Source: Polaribacter sp. BAL334
GTDB taxonomy: Bacteria > Bacteroidota > Bacteroidia > Flavobacteriales > Flavobacteriaceae
DNA: 64,000 nucleotides
Direction of reading: 5' to 3'
Assembly: GCF_015767435.1 (NCBI RefSeq)
Contig: NZ_JADWOV010000258.1
Location: forward strand, 18,850 to 82,849
Below, piece by piece: positions 25,589 through 33,609 of the stretch. The notes under the pieces were generated by a model. That model was given only the letters and a program-made list of their open reading frames with translations, was not told the origin of the DNA and searched no databases. Position numbers and translations under genes: made by a program. Numbering within the stretch: position 1 is the stretch's first letter; each line of letters begins with the position of its first letter.

Positions 25589-26560
25589 ATGGAAACAGTA
25601 AATGTAAGTGCTGCTGATGTTAAAAATTTGAGAGAAGCCACTGGAGCTGGAATGATGGACTGTAAAAAGGCATTAGTAGAAGCTGGTGGAGACTTTGACA
25701 AAGCAATTGATATTTTACGCAAAAAAGGTCAAAAAATTGCTGCAAACAGAGCAGATAGAGAATCTACTGAAGGTGTAGCAGTGACTAAAATCAACGATGA
25801 CAAAACTATAGGTGTTGCAATCGTTTTGGCTTGTGAAACTGATTTTGTTGGAAAAAATGAAAAATTTGTTGCATTGGGTGAAGAATTCGCTGCAATTGCT
25901 ATCAATCATGACACAAAAGAATCTTTCTTAGCTGCTGATTTTGGTGGAATTACAGTTGCTGATAAATTAGTTGAACAAACTGGTGTTATTGGTGAAAAGT
26001 TAGACATCACTGCTTTCGAAAAAATTGAAGCTGCTTATGTAGGTGCTTACACTCACATTGGAAAAATTGCTGCTTTAGTTGGATTGTCTGCTCCTGTAAA
26101 AAATGCTGATATTTTAACGAAAGATGTAGCAATGCAAGTTGCTTCTATGGGTGCTAAAACGTTGTCTTACAAAGACTTTGATCCAGCATTCGTAGCTGCA
26201 GAAACTGAAGCAAGAATCGCAGTTATTGAGAAAGAAAATATTGAATTCGCAAGATTAGGAAAAACATTGAAAAATGTTCCTAAATACATTTCAATGTCTC
26301 AGTTAACTCCTGAAATCTTAGCGGAAGCTGAAGCAACTGCAAAAGCGGAATTGGCTGCTGAAGGAAAACCAGAAAAAATCTGGGATAAAATTTTACCAGG
26401 AAAAATGGAGCGTTTTATTTCTGACAACACTACTTTAGATTTAGAATTGTGTTTGTTAGACCAAGCTTTTATCAAAGATGATAAGAAAAATGTTGCTTCA
26501 TATGTTAAAACTTATGGAGACGTTGAAGTAACTGGATTTAAAAGAGTAACTTTAGGATAA
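25589..26560 (+). CDS. tsf: Translation elongation factor Ts
   Basis: The 323-residue EF-Ts has the N-terminal UBA-like region VKNLREATGAGMMDCKKAL, the nucleotide-exchange core motif around ETDFVGKNEKFVALG, and the two dimerisation subdomains seen in Bacteroidota. EF-Ts recycles EF-Tu-GDP. It is followed by a strong terminator at 26581. Confidence 0.96.
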   Translation: METVNVSAADVKNLREATGAGMMDCKKALVEAGGDFDKAIDILRKKGQKIAANRADRESTEGVAVTKINDDKTIGVAIVLACETDFVGKNEKFVALGEEFAAIAINHDTKESFLAADFGGITVADKLVEQTGVIGEKLDITAFEKIEAAYVGAYTHIGKIAALVGLSAPVKNADILTKDVAMQVASMGAKTLSYKDFDPAFVAAETEARIAVIEKENIEFARLGKTLKNVPKYISMSQLTPEILAEAEATAKAELAAEGKPEKIWDKILPGKMERFISDNTTLDLELCLLDQAFIKDDKKNVASYVKTYGDVEVTGFKRVTLG

Positions 26561-26580
26561 CATTTTTTGTTAGTTCACAT

Positions 26581-26609
26581 AAACCTCGTTCAAAAGACGA
26601 GGTTTTTTT
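26581..26609 (+). terminator. Terminator of rpsB-tsf
   Basis: AAACCTCGT/ACGAGGTTT forms a 9-bp stem with a 7-nt loop followed by a run of T. It overlaps the stop codon region of the convergent aat gene. Confidence 0.9.
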
Positions 26610-27240
26610 ATTGATATTTTTCTAGCAATTCTAAAAAAACCTTTCTGTCAATTTCTCTAGCGCCCAAACTATCCAAATGTTTGTTGTACACTTGACAGTC
26701 TATCAAAGCATATTTGTTGCTTGTTACCAAATGTATAAAAGCTGCTTTTGACGCATTTGAAACGCAACTAAACATACTTTCTCCGCAAAAGATTTCGTTC
26801 ATTTCCATGCCATATAAGCCTCCAACTAATTGATTATCAAGCCAAACTTCTATAGATTTAGCTACACCTATTTTATGAAGATGGATGTAAGCTTGTTCCA
26901 TTTCATCTGTTATCCAAGTGCCCAATTCATCCTTTCTACGAATCATCTTGCATTGACGAATTACTTCTTCAAAAGCCCTATTTTCTGTGATGTGAAATTG
27001 ATTTTTTTGAATGACTTTTTTCATTGATTTTGAGATGTTCAATTCATCAGGAAACAACACCATTCGCTTTTTTGGACAATACCAAACAATAGGATCTCCT
27101 TCTGAAAACCAAGGAAAAATGCCCTTTTTGTATGCAAAAATCAAACGCTCCACTGACAAATCTCCACCCAACGCAATAATGCCTTCTCTGGAAGTGTTTT
27201 CATACGGAGGAAATGCTATTTTTTCGGTTAACCACATCAT
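26608..27240 (-). CDS. aat: Leucyl/phenylalanyl-tRNA--protein transferase
   Basis: This 210-residue enzyme adds Leu or Phe to N-terminal Lys/Arg of proteins, creating N-degrons for ClpS/ClpAP. Hallmarks are FPPYENTSREGIIALGGDLS, YKKGIFPWF, PIVWYCPKKRMVLFP, WITDEMEQAY, GVAKSIEVW, GLYGMEMNEIFCGESMFS and a C-terminal LIDCQVYNKHLDSLGA. Two ATGs are adjacent (27240, 27237). The predicted -7 box TACCTTTG at 27245-27252 leaves only 4 nt, implying a leaderless message. Confidence 0.95.
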   Translation of the reverse strand: MMWLTEKIAFPPYENTSREGIIALGGDLSVERLIFAYKKGIFPWFSEGDPIVWYCPKKRMVLFPDELNISKSMKKVIQKNQFHITENRAFEEVIRQCKMIRRKDELGTWITDEMEQAYIHLHKIGVAKSIEVWLDNQLVGGLYGMEMNEIFCGESMFSCVSNASKAAFIHLVTSNKYALIDCQVYNKHLDSLGAREIDRKVFLELLEKYQ

Positions 27241-27244
27241 TTTT

Positions 27245-27252
27245 CAAAGGTA
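27245..27252 (-). promoter_or_regulatory. -7 box of aat, leaderless layout
   Basis: TACCTTTG on the minus strand matches TAnnTTTG. Only 4 nt lie before the ATG. Confidence 0.55.
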
Positions 27253-27351
27253 CAAATTATGAAAATTGAAAAAATAGGGAAGTCATAAATTTTGAAATTT
27301 TAAAAAAGCGTTAATCTTTCAAATGATTGCGATTAGCACAAAGATTGTGAG

Positions 27352-27359
27352 TACTTTTG
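27352..27359 (+). promoter_or_regulatory. -7 box of the VTT-family gene
   Basis: TACTTTTG matches TAnnTTTG, with a TTG 22 nt upstream. It lies downstream of an in-frame start at 27323 and so supports 27392 as the true start. Confidence 0.6.
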
Positions 27360-27391
27360 TGTTCCTTTTTAAAATTTTTTTTAAACCATCT

Positions 27392-28015
27392 ATGAAATAT
27401 CTAAAAAAGAAAAAAACAAATTCACATCGTGCAAAGCTAATGCACCATTACTTTCATAGAACTGGATTTTATTTGTTTGTTTGGACGAGTTTAAAAAAAG
27501 CATTTTTACCAATAGTAGGAGTTGTTTTACTAGTTTTCTTGGTCAATAAATATATTTTCAATATCAATGAAGCTTTGCAACACATGACCGAAACTTTTTC
27601 TAGAATCGGAATTTTAATCACTTTTTTTATTTCAGAAACGTTGTTGGGATTGGTTCCGCCAGAAATATTTATTGCTTGGACGAAAAAGACAGAAACACCA
27701 ATTTTGAATTTATTTTTCTTGGCAGCTTTGTCATATTTAGGCGGTTTGATTTCCTATTTTTTAGGAAAATTAACACTTAAAATTGATTCATTAAGAGATT
27801 ATTTAGAAGTAAAAATGGAAAAAAATTTGAAAAATTCCAGAAAATGGGGAGGTATCTTAATTTTAGTTGGCGCGTTACTACCATTGCCTTTTTCAATTGC
27901 TTGTATGACTGCAGGAATGATTAAATATCCTTTTAAAAATGTTGCTTTTTATGGATTATTTAGATTTGCTCGTTTTGCCATTTATGCTTGGGCAATATTT
28001 CAAGTTGTTCACTAA
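27392..28015 (+). CDS. VTT/SNARE-associated (YqaA-like) membrane protein
   Basis: The 207-residue integral membrane protein has four to five hydrophobic helices, among them FLPIVGVVLLVFLVNKYIF, LITFFISETLLGLVPPEIFI, LFFLAALSYLGGLISYFLG and GGILILVGALLPLPFSIACM. The E-x8-P-P and G-x-L-x-P-x-P-F pattern belongs to the DedA/VTT superfamily, YqaA-like branch. DedA proteins are linked to lipid-carrier transport and membrane homeostasis; the substrate is unknown here. The start is set by the -7 box at 27352. Confidence 0.8.
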   Translation: MKYLKKKKTNSHRAKLMHHYFHRTGFYLFVWTSLKKAFLPIVGVVLLVFLVNKYIFNINEALQHMTETFSRIGILITFFISETLLGLVPPEIFIAWTKKTETPILNLFFLAALSYLGGLISYFLGKLTLKIDSLRDYLEVKMEKNLKNSRKWGGILILVGALLPLPFSIACMTAGMIKYPFKNVAFYGLFRFARFAIYAWAIFQVVH

Positions 28016-28022
28016 AAAATTG

Positions 28023-28030
28023 TATTTTTG
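28023..28030 (+). promoter_or_regulatory. -7 box of the DUF1456-like gene, leaderless layout
   Basis: TATTTTTG matches TAnnTTTG and stands 5 nt before the ATG at 28036, just after the stop of the upstream membrane-protein gene. Confidence 0.5.
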
Positions 28031-28035
28031 ACGCT

Positions 28036-28275
28036 ATGGGATTATCAAACAACGACATTTTTAAAAAACTAAGAGTTGCGCACAAATTGCGTGATTCAGA
28101 TATTATTGACATCTGTGCTTTGGTCGATTTTAAAGTGGCAAAGGGAGAAATTGGTGCCATTTTCAGGAATGAAGACCATCCAAAATATGTGGAATGTGGA
28201 GACCAATTTTTAAGAAATTTCCTCAATGGATTGATTATTCATTTGAGAGGTCCAATGCCTAAAAAAGACGCATAA
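28036..28275 (+). CDS. DUF1456 (YehS-like) protein, single domain
   Basis: The 79-residue protein carries one DUF1456-type unit: LSNNDIFKKLRVAHKLRDSD, GEIGAIFRNEDHPKY and FLRNFLNGLI. YehS of enterobacteria has two such units and about twice this length, so this is the short form. Function is unknown. The start at 28036 is chosen over 27988 because the upper start overlaps the previous gene and precedes the -7 box. Confidence 0.78.
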   Translation: MGLSNNDIFKKLRVAHKLRDSDIIDICALVDFKVAKGEIGAIFRNEDHPKYVECGDQFLRNFLNGLIIHLRGPMPKKDA

Positions 28276-28310
28276 AATAGATTTTTAGAAAGCTTATATT
28301 TATAAAAATA

Positions 28311-28342
28311 AAAAAAGAGAGTCATTTTTAACTCTCTTTTTT
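28311..28342. terminator. Bidirectional terminator
   Basis: AAAAAAGAGAGT/ACTCTCTTTTTT is a 12-bp stem with an 8-nt loop, between the convergent DUF1456 and DUF3127 genes. Confidence 0.9.
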
Positions 28343-28368
28343 GTATTCTTTTCTCTAATTTCTAAAAA

Positions 28369-28746
28369 TTAAAAAGGCAAATCATCTTCAGGCTCTTCTT
28401 GAGTGAAATTAGTTGCTGCTTTTTGAAACTGATCAACAGGAGGTAAATTTTGTGTATTTGAAGAAGCTTGAGCCAAACTCTCTATTCTCCAACCATTGAT
28501 AGAATTAAAATATTTTGCTTCACCTTGTGGATTGATCCATTCTCTACCACGTAAATTGATAGAAACTTTAACATCTTGCCCCACTTTATAATTGTTCAAT
28601 AAATCTACTTTGTCTTGTAGAAATTCAACCATAATCATTTGTGGATATTGCTCATCTGTAGTGACCACCAATTCTCTTTTTCTAAATCCAGCAGAACCAA
28701 ACGTTTGAACGTCTCCTATCAATTTTATATTTCCAATAACTTCCAT
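28369..28746 (-). CDS. DUF3127 protein with SSB-like acidic tip
   Basis: The 125-residue protein starts MEVIGNIKLIGDVQTFGS and contains FRKRELVVTT and VEFLQDKVDLLNNYKVGQ, matching the DUF3127 family, an OB-fold-like family restricted largely to Bacteroidota. The C-terminus ends EEPEDDLPF after a Gln/Pro-rich linker, strikingly like the acidic DDIPF tip of single-stranded-DNA-binding protein. It is preceded by its own -7 box inside the end of the flavin reductase gene. Role unknown; a DNA-related function is inference. Confidence 0.82.
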   Translation of the reverse strand: MEVIGNIKLIGDVQTFGSAGFRKRELVVTTDEQYPQMIMVEFLQDKVDLLNNYKVGQDVKVSINLRGREWINPQGEAKYFNSINGWRIESLAQASSNTQNLPPVDQFQKAATNFTQEEPEDDLPF

Positions 28747-28754
28747 ACTATTTT

Positions 28755-29615
28755 TTAATTTAACAAAAGTACGTTCCAAGCACTTTCAATTTGATTATTT
28801 TTTAAAAACTCTTTCGCAAAAATATGTTTTTTTATGGTTTCTAGCCCAATAAATTGCGGATGTTCTTTTCCAAAGTTATCAACAGTTTCTTTTGATGGCA
28901 ATTCTGAGACATTTCCTAGCATTCCTAAATCATTCCCAGATAAAATTTCGCTATTTCTAATCGCTAAAGGAATTTGATCAATTCCAATTCCAAGTGAGGA
29001 AAGTGGTTTTGGAATTTCAAAAAAACCATCTCTTGCACGTGAGTAAAAATTACCTCCTGCTCTGGCAACCAAATCTATTTTATATTGGTCAATTTCGCCA
29101 TTTTCATCCAAAACACTTTCAGAAATATGCATTTTTACCACTTCGCAAATAATCAAATTTCCTGCACCTCCTTCATCACCCGTAATAATAACTTCCTTCA
29201 CTTTGCATTCAAATTGAACAGGAGATTCTGCCACTCTAAATGGTTTGATTTCCTCTGATTTCAACATGGTGAAACCTGCTTTTACAAATTCGTTCACTCC
29301 TTTTGGATATTCAGTACTACTCAATGACATTTGTTGAACAATATCGTAATTCACCACATTTATAACCACTTCTTTGTTGATCATAACATTATCTAACGTG
29401 TGTTTTGTGGTATTTCCTCTCACTCTTCTTGCAGGAGAAAAAATCAATGTTGGAGGATTTGAACCAAAGACATTGAAAAAACTAAAAGGAGATAAATTAG
29501 GATTTCCCTCTTCGTCAATGGTACTAGCAAACGCAATAGGTCTTGGCGCAATGGCTCCTAAAAGGTAGGAATGTAATTTTCCAGTGGAAATTTCATGGGG
29601 AGTAATTGTAAGCAT
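28755..29615 (-). CDS. Flavin reductase-like domain protein
   Basis: The 286-residue protein has a flavin-reductase-like FMN-binding split-barrel: YLLGAIAPRPIAFASTIDEE, NLSPFSFFNVFGSNPPTLIF, and NTTKHTLDNVMINKEVVINV. Members of this group bind FMN and act as flavin reductases or related oxidoreductases. The C-terminal extension (about 200-286) is typical of the longer form. ATG 29615 is preferred to 29651. It is divergent from the orphan histidine kinase and 8 bp upstream of the DUF3127 gene. Confidence 0.87.
   Translation of the reverse strand: MLTITPHEISTGKLHSYLLGAIAPRPIAFASTIDEEGNPNLSPFSFFNVFGSNPPTLIFSPARRVRGNTTKHTLDNVMINKEVVINVVNYDIVQQMSLSSTEYPKGVNEFVKAGFTMLKSEEIKPFRVAESPVQFECKVKEVIITGDEGGAGNLIICEVVKMHISESVLDENGEIDQYKIDLVARAGGNFYSRARDGFFEIPKPLSSLGIGIDQIPLAIRNSEILSGNDLGMLGNVSELPSKETVDNFGKEHPQFIGLETIKKHIFAKEFLKNNQIESAWNVLLLN
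28764..28771 (-). promoter_or_regulatory. -7 box of the DUF3127 gene
   Basis: TACTTTTG on the minus strand matches TAnnTTTG and lies 17 nt upstream of the ATG, within the last codons of the upstream gene. Confidence 0.5.
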
Positions 29616-29681
29616 GACATATTTTTTTTTATGCCATAAAGATACTATCAAATCTTTACATGAGTTATATCAAGAAAACTT

Positions 29682-29689
29682 TATATTTG
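29682..29689 (+). promoter_or_regulatory. -7 box of the orphan histidine kinase, leaderless layout
   Basis: TATATTTG matches TAnnTTTG, 5 nt before the ATG at 29695. It excludes the longer in-frame starts upstream. Confidence 0.55.
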
Positions 29690-29694
29690 TTTTA

Positions 29695-30846
29695 ATGAAT
29701 ATTTTGAACCAACCACTTTTATTTAAACGAATTAGCATCATTGTTTCGTTTGTGATTGTCTCCTTGATTTTATGGAATACGTACACTTTTTTCCAAAAAT
29801 TCAAACAAGAAGAGCGTATAAAAATGGAAATTTTGGCAGAAGCCCAAAAAGAATTGTCCACAGCAGATTTGAACTCAAACATTGCATTACCTGATAAAAT
29901 AATTACAACCAATAATAGCATTCCCATGATTTTGGTAGATGATAAAGACGAAATCATTTATGCTAATAATTTGGATTCAATAAAATCATTAAATCCCTTG
30001 TATTTGAGAGAACAACTGGCGATTATGAAAAAAGAAAACAAGCCAATTGAAATCAGTTATGATGGAAAAAACAAGCAATATATTTACTATCGAGATTCAG
30101 ATTTGCTAAAAAAATTGACCTATTATCCATTGGCATTAATCCTAATTTTAGTGCTGTTTTTATCCGTTATTTATCTTTTTTATAGTTCCAATAAAGCTGC
30201 TGAAACCAATAAATTATGGACAGGAATGGCCAAAGAAACAGCACATCAAATTGGCACACCTTTGTCATCATTATTGGGTTGGATTGCCATTTTGAAAGCC
30301 GAAAAAGTAGATGAAACTTATATAGACGAAATAGAAAAAGATGTTCACAGATTGAATATCATTGCCAATCGATTTTCAAAAATTGGTTCCATTCCAGAAT
30401 TACAAAAAAGAGATGTTGTGTTGATCACAAAAAAAGCATTTGATTATTTACAATCACGAAGTTCTCAGCAAATTTCCTTTTCTTTTTCTACGTCAGAAAC
30501 CGAAATTAAAACGCTTTTAAACGAAGAACTTTTTGGCTGGGTAATAGAAAATCTGATAAAAAATGCCATTGATGCCATGCTTGGAAAGGGCGAAGTTTCA
30601 TTAGTCATAGAAAATTCAGCAAAAAATGTTAGAATATTAATTTCTGATACAGGAAAAGGAATGCCCAAAAAACTGTTCAACCAAATTTTTAAACCAGGAT
30701 TTACCACCAAAAAAAGAGGTTGGGGTTTAGGATTATCCCTTTCTAAACGAATTGTAGAAGAATATCACAAAGGAAAAATTTTCGTGCAAAAATCGGAACT
30801 TGGAAAAGGCACTACTTTTGAGATTTTAGTTCCCAAAATTAGCTGA
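29695..30846 (+). CDS. Orphan sensor histidine kinase
   Basis: The 383-residue kinase has a transmembrane helix near the start (ISIIVSFVIVSLILW), a short periplasmic domain (about 35-145), and a second helix (YPLALILILVLFLSVIYLFY). The HisKA-like box is GMAKETAHQIGTPLSSLLG with the phospho-acceptor His, followed by a HATPase domain (NLIKNAIDAM, DTGKGMP, GWGLGLSLSKRIV). No response regulator gene is adjacent, so the partner is elsewhere. Its 3' end overlaps the convergent HIT gene by 21 bp. Confidence 0.92.
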   Translation: MNILNQPLLFKRISIIVSFVIVSLILWNTYTFFQKFKQEERIKMEILAEAQKELSTADLNSNIALPDKIITTNNSIPMILVDDKDEIIYANNLDSIKSLNPLYLREQLAIMKKENKPIEISYDGKNKQYIYYRDSDLLKKLTYYPLALILILVLFLSVIYLFYSSNKAAETNKLWTGMAKETAHQIGTPLSSLLGWIAILKAEKVDETYIDEIEKDVHRLNIIANRFSKIGSIPELQKRDVVLITKKAFDYLQSRSSQQISFSFSTSETEIKTLLNEELFGWVIENLIKNAIDAMLGKGEVSLVIENSAKNVRILISDTGKGMPKKLFNQIFKPGFTTKKRGWGLGLSLSKRIVEEYHKGKIFVQKSELGKGTTFEILVPKIS

Positions 30847-31218
30847 AATAGAGTTGGCTAAATCTTCAAATTCCTCTTTTGTTACACTAATTTTTCGTTG
30901 AAATTGCATATCAGCCATTTCATTAATTGGAATCAAATGCACATGAACATGTGGAACTTCCAGACCAATAACAGTCATTCCAATTCGTTTACAATTCAGT
31001 GTTTTTTCCAATGCTTTTGCAACGTTATATGAAAAATCCATCAAGGCACTATATTCCTCTTTTGACAAATCAAAAAGCTTATTTTCTTCTTTTTTTGGAA
31101 CCACCAACGTATGTCCTTTTGCATTGGGATTGATGTCTAAAAAAGCAATAAACTGGTCGTTTTCTGCTACTTTATAACTTGGGATTTCTCCTGTAATAAT
31201 TTTAGTAAAAATGCTCAT
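30826..31218 (-). CDS. HIT family (Hint-like) nucleotide-binding hydrolase
   Basis: The 130-residue protein shows SIFTKIITGEIPSYKVAEND, FLDINPNAKGHTLVVPKKE and the histidine triad HVHVHLIP. Hint-type HIT proteins hydrolyse AMP-linked phosphoramidates. Length and domain are normal. It lies 53 bp downstream of greA on the same strand, an arrangement often seen in Bacteroidota, and its 3' end overlaps the kinase gene tail to tail. Confidence 0.94.
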   Translation of the reverse strand: MSIFTKIITGEIPSYKVAENDQFIAFLDINPNAKGHTLVVPKKEENKLFDLSKEEYSALMDFSYNVAKALEKTLNCKRIGMTVIGLEVPHVHVHLIPINEMADMQFQRKISVTKEEFEDLANSISANFGN

Positions 31219-31242
31219 TGTTCGTTTGTAGAATTAAGTCTT

Positions 31243-31259
31243 GAATTTTAAACTTTGAA
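31243..31259 (+). repeat. Dispersed intergenic repeat GAATTTTAAACTTTGAA, copy 1
   Basis: This 17-bp sequence lies between greA and the HIT gene and is identical to 34115-34131. Related sequence with GAATTTTGAAC occurs directly after it and in the riboswitch leader near 61260. Confidence 0.7.
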
Positions 31260-31271
31260 TTTTGAACTCTT

Positions 31272-31745
31272 TTATCTTGAAATTTCCAAAATCTCAAACT
31301 TCATAATGCCATTTGGGACTTTAATTTCTGCTATATCACCAACTTCTTTTCCTAATAATCCTTGTCCAATGGGCGATTTTACGGATAGTTTTCCATTGCG
31401 AACATCCGTCTCAGAATCAGCAACTAAAGTGTACACAAATTCCATTTTATTGGCAGTGTTTTTGATTTTCACTATGGAGTGAATCAATATTTTTGAAGTG
31501 TCTAATTGACTTTCATCCAAAATTCGAGCATTGGAAATGACATTTTTTAGTTTGGCGATTTTCGTTTCTAAATGCGACTGTTCTTCTTTTGCAGCATGGT
31601 ATTCTGCATTTTCACTTAAATCTCCTTTATCTCTTGCATCTGCGATTTCTTGAGTAACTCTTGGGCGCTCAACTTGCTCTAGATACAACAATTCATCTTT
31701 CAATTTCTTTAATCCTTCTGGCGAATAATACGATATGTTGCTCAT
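31272..31745 (-). CDS. greA: Transcription elongation factor GreA
   Basis: The 157-residue protein has the N-terminal coiled coil (YYSPEGLKKLKDELLYLEQV, IADARDKGDLSENAEYHAAK with the acidic tip) and the C-terminal FKBP-like domain (SPIGQGLLGKEVGDIAEIKV). GreA stimulates RNA cleavage by backtracked RNA polymerase. ATG 31745 gives the standard length; the upstream open frame to 32105 runs antisense through the next gene and is rejected. Confidence 0.96.
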   Translation of the reverse strand: MSNISYYSPEGLKKLKDELLYLEQVERPRVTQEIADARDKGDLSENAEYHAAKEEQSHLETKIAKLKNVISNARILDESQLDTSKILIHSIVKIKNTANKMEFVYTLVADSETDVRNGKLSVKSPIGQGLLGKEVGDIAEIKVPNGIMKFEILEISR

Positions 31746-31796
31746 GTTTCTAAAATTTAAAAATCCCATTACCTTATTGGGAATGAGATTGTGAAA

Positions 31797-31804
31797 CAAA
31801 TATA
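31797..31804 (-). promoter_or_regulatory. -7 box of greA
   Basis: TATATTTG on the minus strand matches TAnnTTTG, 51 nt upstream of the greA ATG. Confidence 0.5.
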
Positions 31805-31851
31805 CAAAATATTTGTAACTTGGCATCGTTTTGTAATTACAGTCTTGAAAA

Positions 31852-32271
31852 ATGATTCGAAAAATAACACTGCTTTTTAGTTTTTTATTGATGATAAACT
31901 GCTCAGATACAGCAAATTTGCAAAATTGTATCCGAACGTTGCCTTTAAATATTTTAAGAGATTTGAACAATCCTGAACTCATCAATGTGCAAACTCCAGG
32001 TGGATTTGCAGAAATTGTGGGTGGAAATAAAGGCATTTTACTGTTCAATAAAAACGGAACTGAATTTGTAGCTTTTGACAAAATGTGCCCTGTAAATGAT
32101 TGCACTTCGCCAATGATTTTTGAAAATAGAAAGTTAAAATGCTCCTGTGATAACAGTGAATATAGCGTTGATTTTGGAGGAGCCCCTCAAACCAATGGTT
32201 TTGAATGTCCAGCTATAGAATATCGCGTTGTGAAAAATGGCAGTACACTTCAAATCAGTAGTTTTAACTAG
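31852..32271 (+). CDS. Rieske-like lipoprotein lacking the histidine ligands
   Basis: The 139-residue protein has a lipoprotein signal (LLMINCSD, Cys17) and a Rieske-type small beta domain. The second ligand loop reads KCSCDNSEYSVDFGGAPQ, where a true Rieske protein has C-P-C-H-G-S, and the first loop reads MCPVNDC instead of C-T-H. Both His ligands are therefore absent while cysteines remain. A normal [2Fe-2S] Rieske cluster is unlikely; a zinc site or structural disulphides are possible. It is probably anchored to the outer or inner membrane. Function unknown. Confidence 0.7.
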   Translation: MIRKITLLFSFLLMINCSDTANLQNCIRTLPLNILRDLNNPELINVQTPGGFAEIVGGNKGILLFNKNGTEFVAFDKMCPVNDCTSPMIFENRKLKCSCDNSEYSVDFGGAPQTNGFECPAIEYRVVKNGSTLQISSFN

Positions 32272-32291
32272 TTTCTTAGCGAGAAGATGTT

Positions 32292-32299
32292 TATTTTTG
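32292..32299 (+). promoter_or_regulatory. -7 box of purK
   Basis: TATTTTTG matches TAnnTTTG, 22 nt upstream of the TTG start of purK. Confidence 0.55.
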
Positions 32300-32321
32300 C
32301 TGAAATTCAACACACTTACAA

Positions 32322-33479
32322 TTGAAAAATTATTTCTCATCCAACTTTACTTTAGGCGTTCTTGGTGGAGGTCAATTAGGAAAAATGTTATTGGCGGAAA
32401 CGCACAAATTTGATATCAATACTGCCATTTTAGATAGTAGTAAAAATGCTCCTTGTGCTGAAATTTGCAATCGATTTGAAATTGGGAATTTACTAGATTA
32501 TGATGCAGTTTACAACTTCGGAAAATCAGTTGATTTACTGACCATCGAAATCGAAAATGTAAATATTGATGCTTTAGAACAATTGGAAAAAGAAGGATTA
32601 CCAATTTTTCCAAAACCCGAAAACTTGCGAGTTATTCAAAGTAAAGCGCGTCAAAAACATTTTTATATTGATCATCAAATCCCAACAGCACCTTTTTCTC
32701 ATTATGCCTATTTAGAAGAAATAAAACATGCTATTGAAAATGATGCTTTAGATTTTCCATTTGTTTGGAAATCTGCACGTTTTGGCTATGATGGAAATGG
32801 CGTGAAAATTGTGCGAAGTTTTGCTGATTTGGAAAGTTTACCAAATGTAGAATGCATCACTGAGCAACTGATTCCTTTCAAAAATGAATTGGCAGTCATT
32901 GTCGCCAGAAATAAAAATGGCGAAACAACTACCTATCCAGTTGTAGAAATGGAATTTCATCCGGAAGCAAATCAAGTAGAATATGTAATTTGTCCTGCAA
33001 GAATTGGAGAATCAGTGGCAAAAAAAGCGAAAGAAGTAGCTCTAAAAGTAGTCAATGAATTGGATTTTATTGGATTGTTGGCCGTTGAAATGTTTCAAAC
33101 AATCAATGACGAAATATTGGTAAATGAAGTTGCTCCAAGACCTCATAATTCGGGTCATTATTCTATTGAAGCGAGTTTTACCAATCAATTTGAACAACAT
33201 TTGCGCTCGATTTTAAATCTTCCTTTGGGAAATACAGAAAGTAAAGTTGCAGGAATTATGGTAAATTTGGTAGGTGAAGAAGGATTTTCAGGCGATGTTT
33301 ATTATGAAAATATCGAAGAAGTGTTAAAGATTCCTGGTGTAACTCCTCACATTTACGGAAAAAAAGAAACAAGACCATTTCGCAAAATGGGACATGTTAC
33401 GATTGTCAATAAAGACCTTGACAAAGCTAGAGAAATTGCCCAAAAAGTGAAAGAAACTATTAGAGTGATTAGTAAATGA
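32322..33479 (+). CDS. purK: N5-carboxyaminoimidazole ribonucleotide synthase
   Basis: The 385-residue ATP-grasp enzyme converts AIR, bicarbonate and ATP to N5-CAIR in purine synthesis. Signatures are LGVLGGGQLGKML (11-23), DFPFVWKSARFGYDGNGVKI, and EVAPRPHNSGHYSIEA. No ATG is available near the start; a TTG at 32322 after the -7 box at 32292 gives the correct N-terminus. purE follows 130 bp downstream, giving the order purK-purE. Confidence 0.95.
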   Translation: MKNYFSSNFTLGVLGGGQLGKMLLAETHKFDINTAILDSSKNAPCAEICNRFEIGNLLDYDAVYNFGKSVDLLTIEIENVNIDALEQLEKEGLPIFPKPENLRVIQSKARQKHFYIDHQIPTAPFSHYAYLEEIKHAIENDALDFPFVWKSARFGYDGNGVKIVRSFADLESLPNVECITEQLIPFKNELAVIVARNKNGETTTYPVVEMEFHPEANQVEYVICPARIGESVAKKAKEVALKVVNELDFIGLLAVEMFQTINDEILVNEVAPRPHNSGHYSIEASFTNQFEQHLRSILNLPLGNTESKVAGIMVNLVGEEGFSGDVYYENIEEVLKIPGVTPHIYGKKETRPFRKMGHVTIVNKDLDKAREIAQKVKETIRVISK

Positions 33480-33609
33480 TGGAATCTAAATTCATAATTT
33501 TACATCTAATAAGAAATATGTAAAAAATGCATAATGCAAATTCAAATGAATAAATAGATTTTTTTTAATACTGAAAAATTAAGAATTATCAACCTAATAA
33601 ACTAAAATC

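Noticed and set aside
27960..28226. Antisense frame opposite the DUF1456 gene
   Set aside because: The plus-strand gene has a good promoter and a family match; the minus frame has none.
31746..32105. N-terminal extension of greA
   Set aside because: It runs antisense through the Rieske-like gene and adds 120 residues without any GreA motif; the -7 box at 31797 lies inside it.
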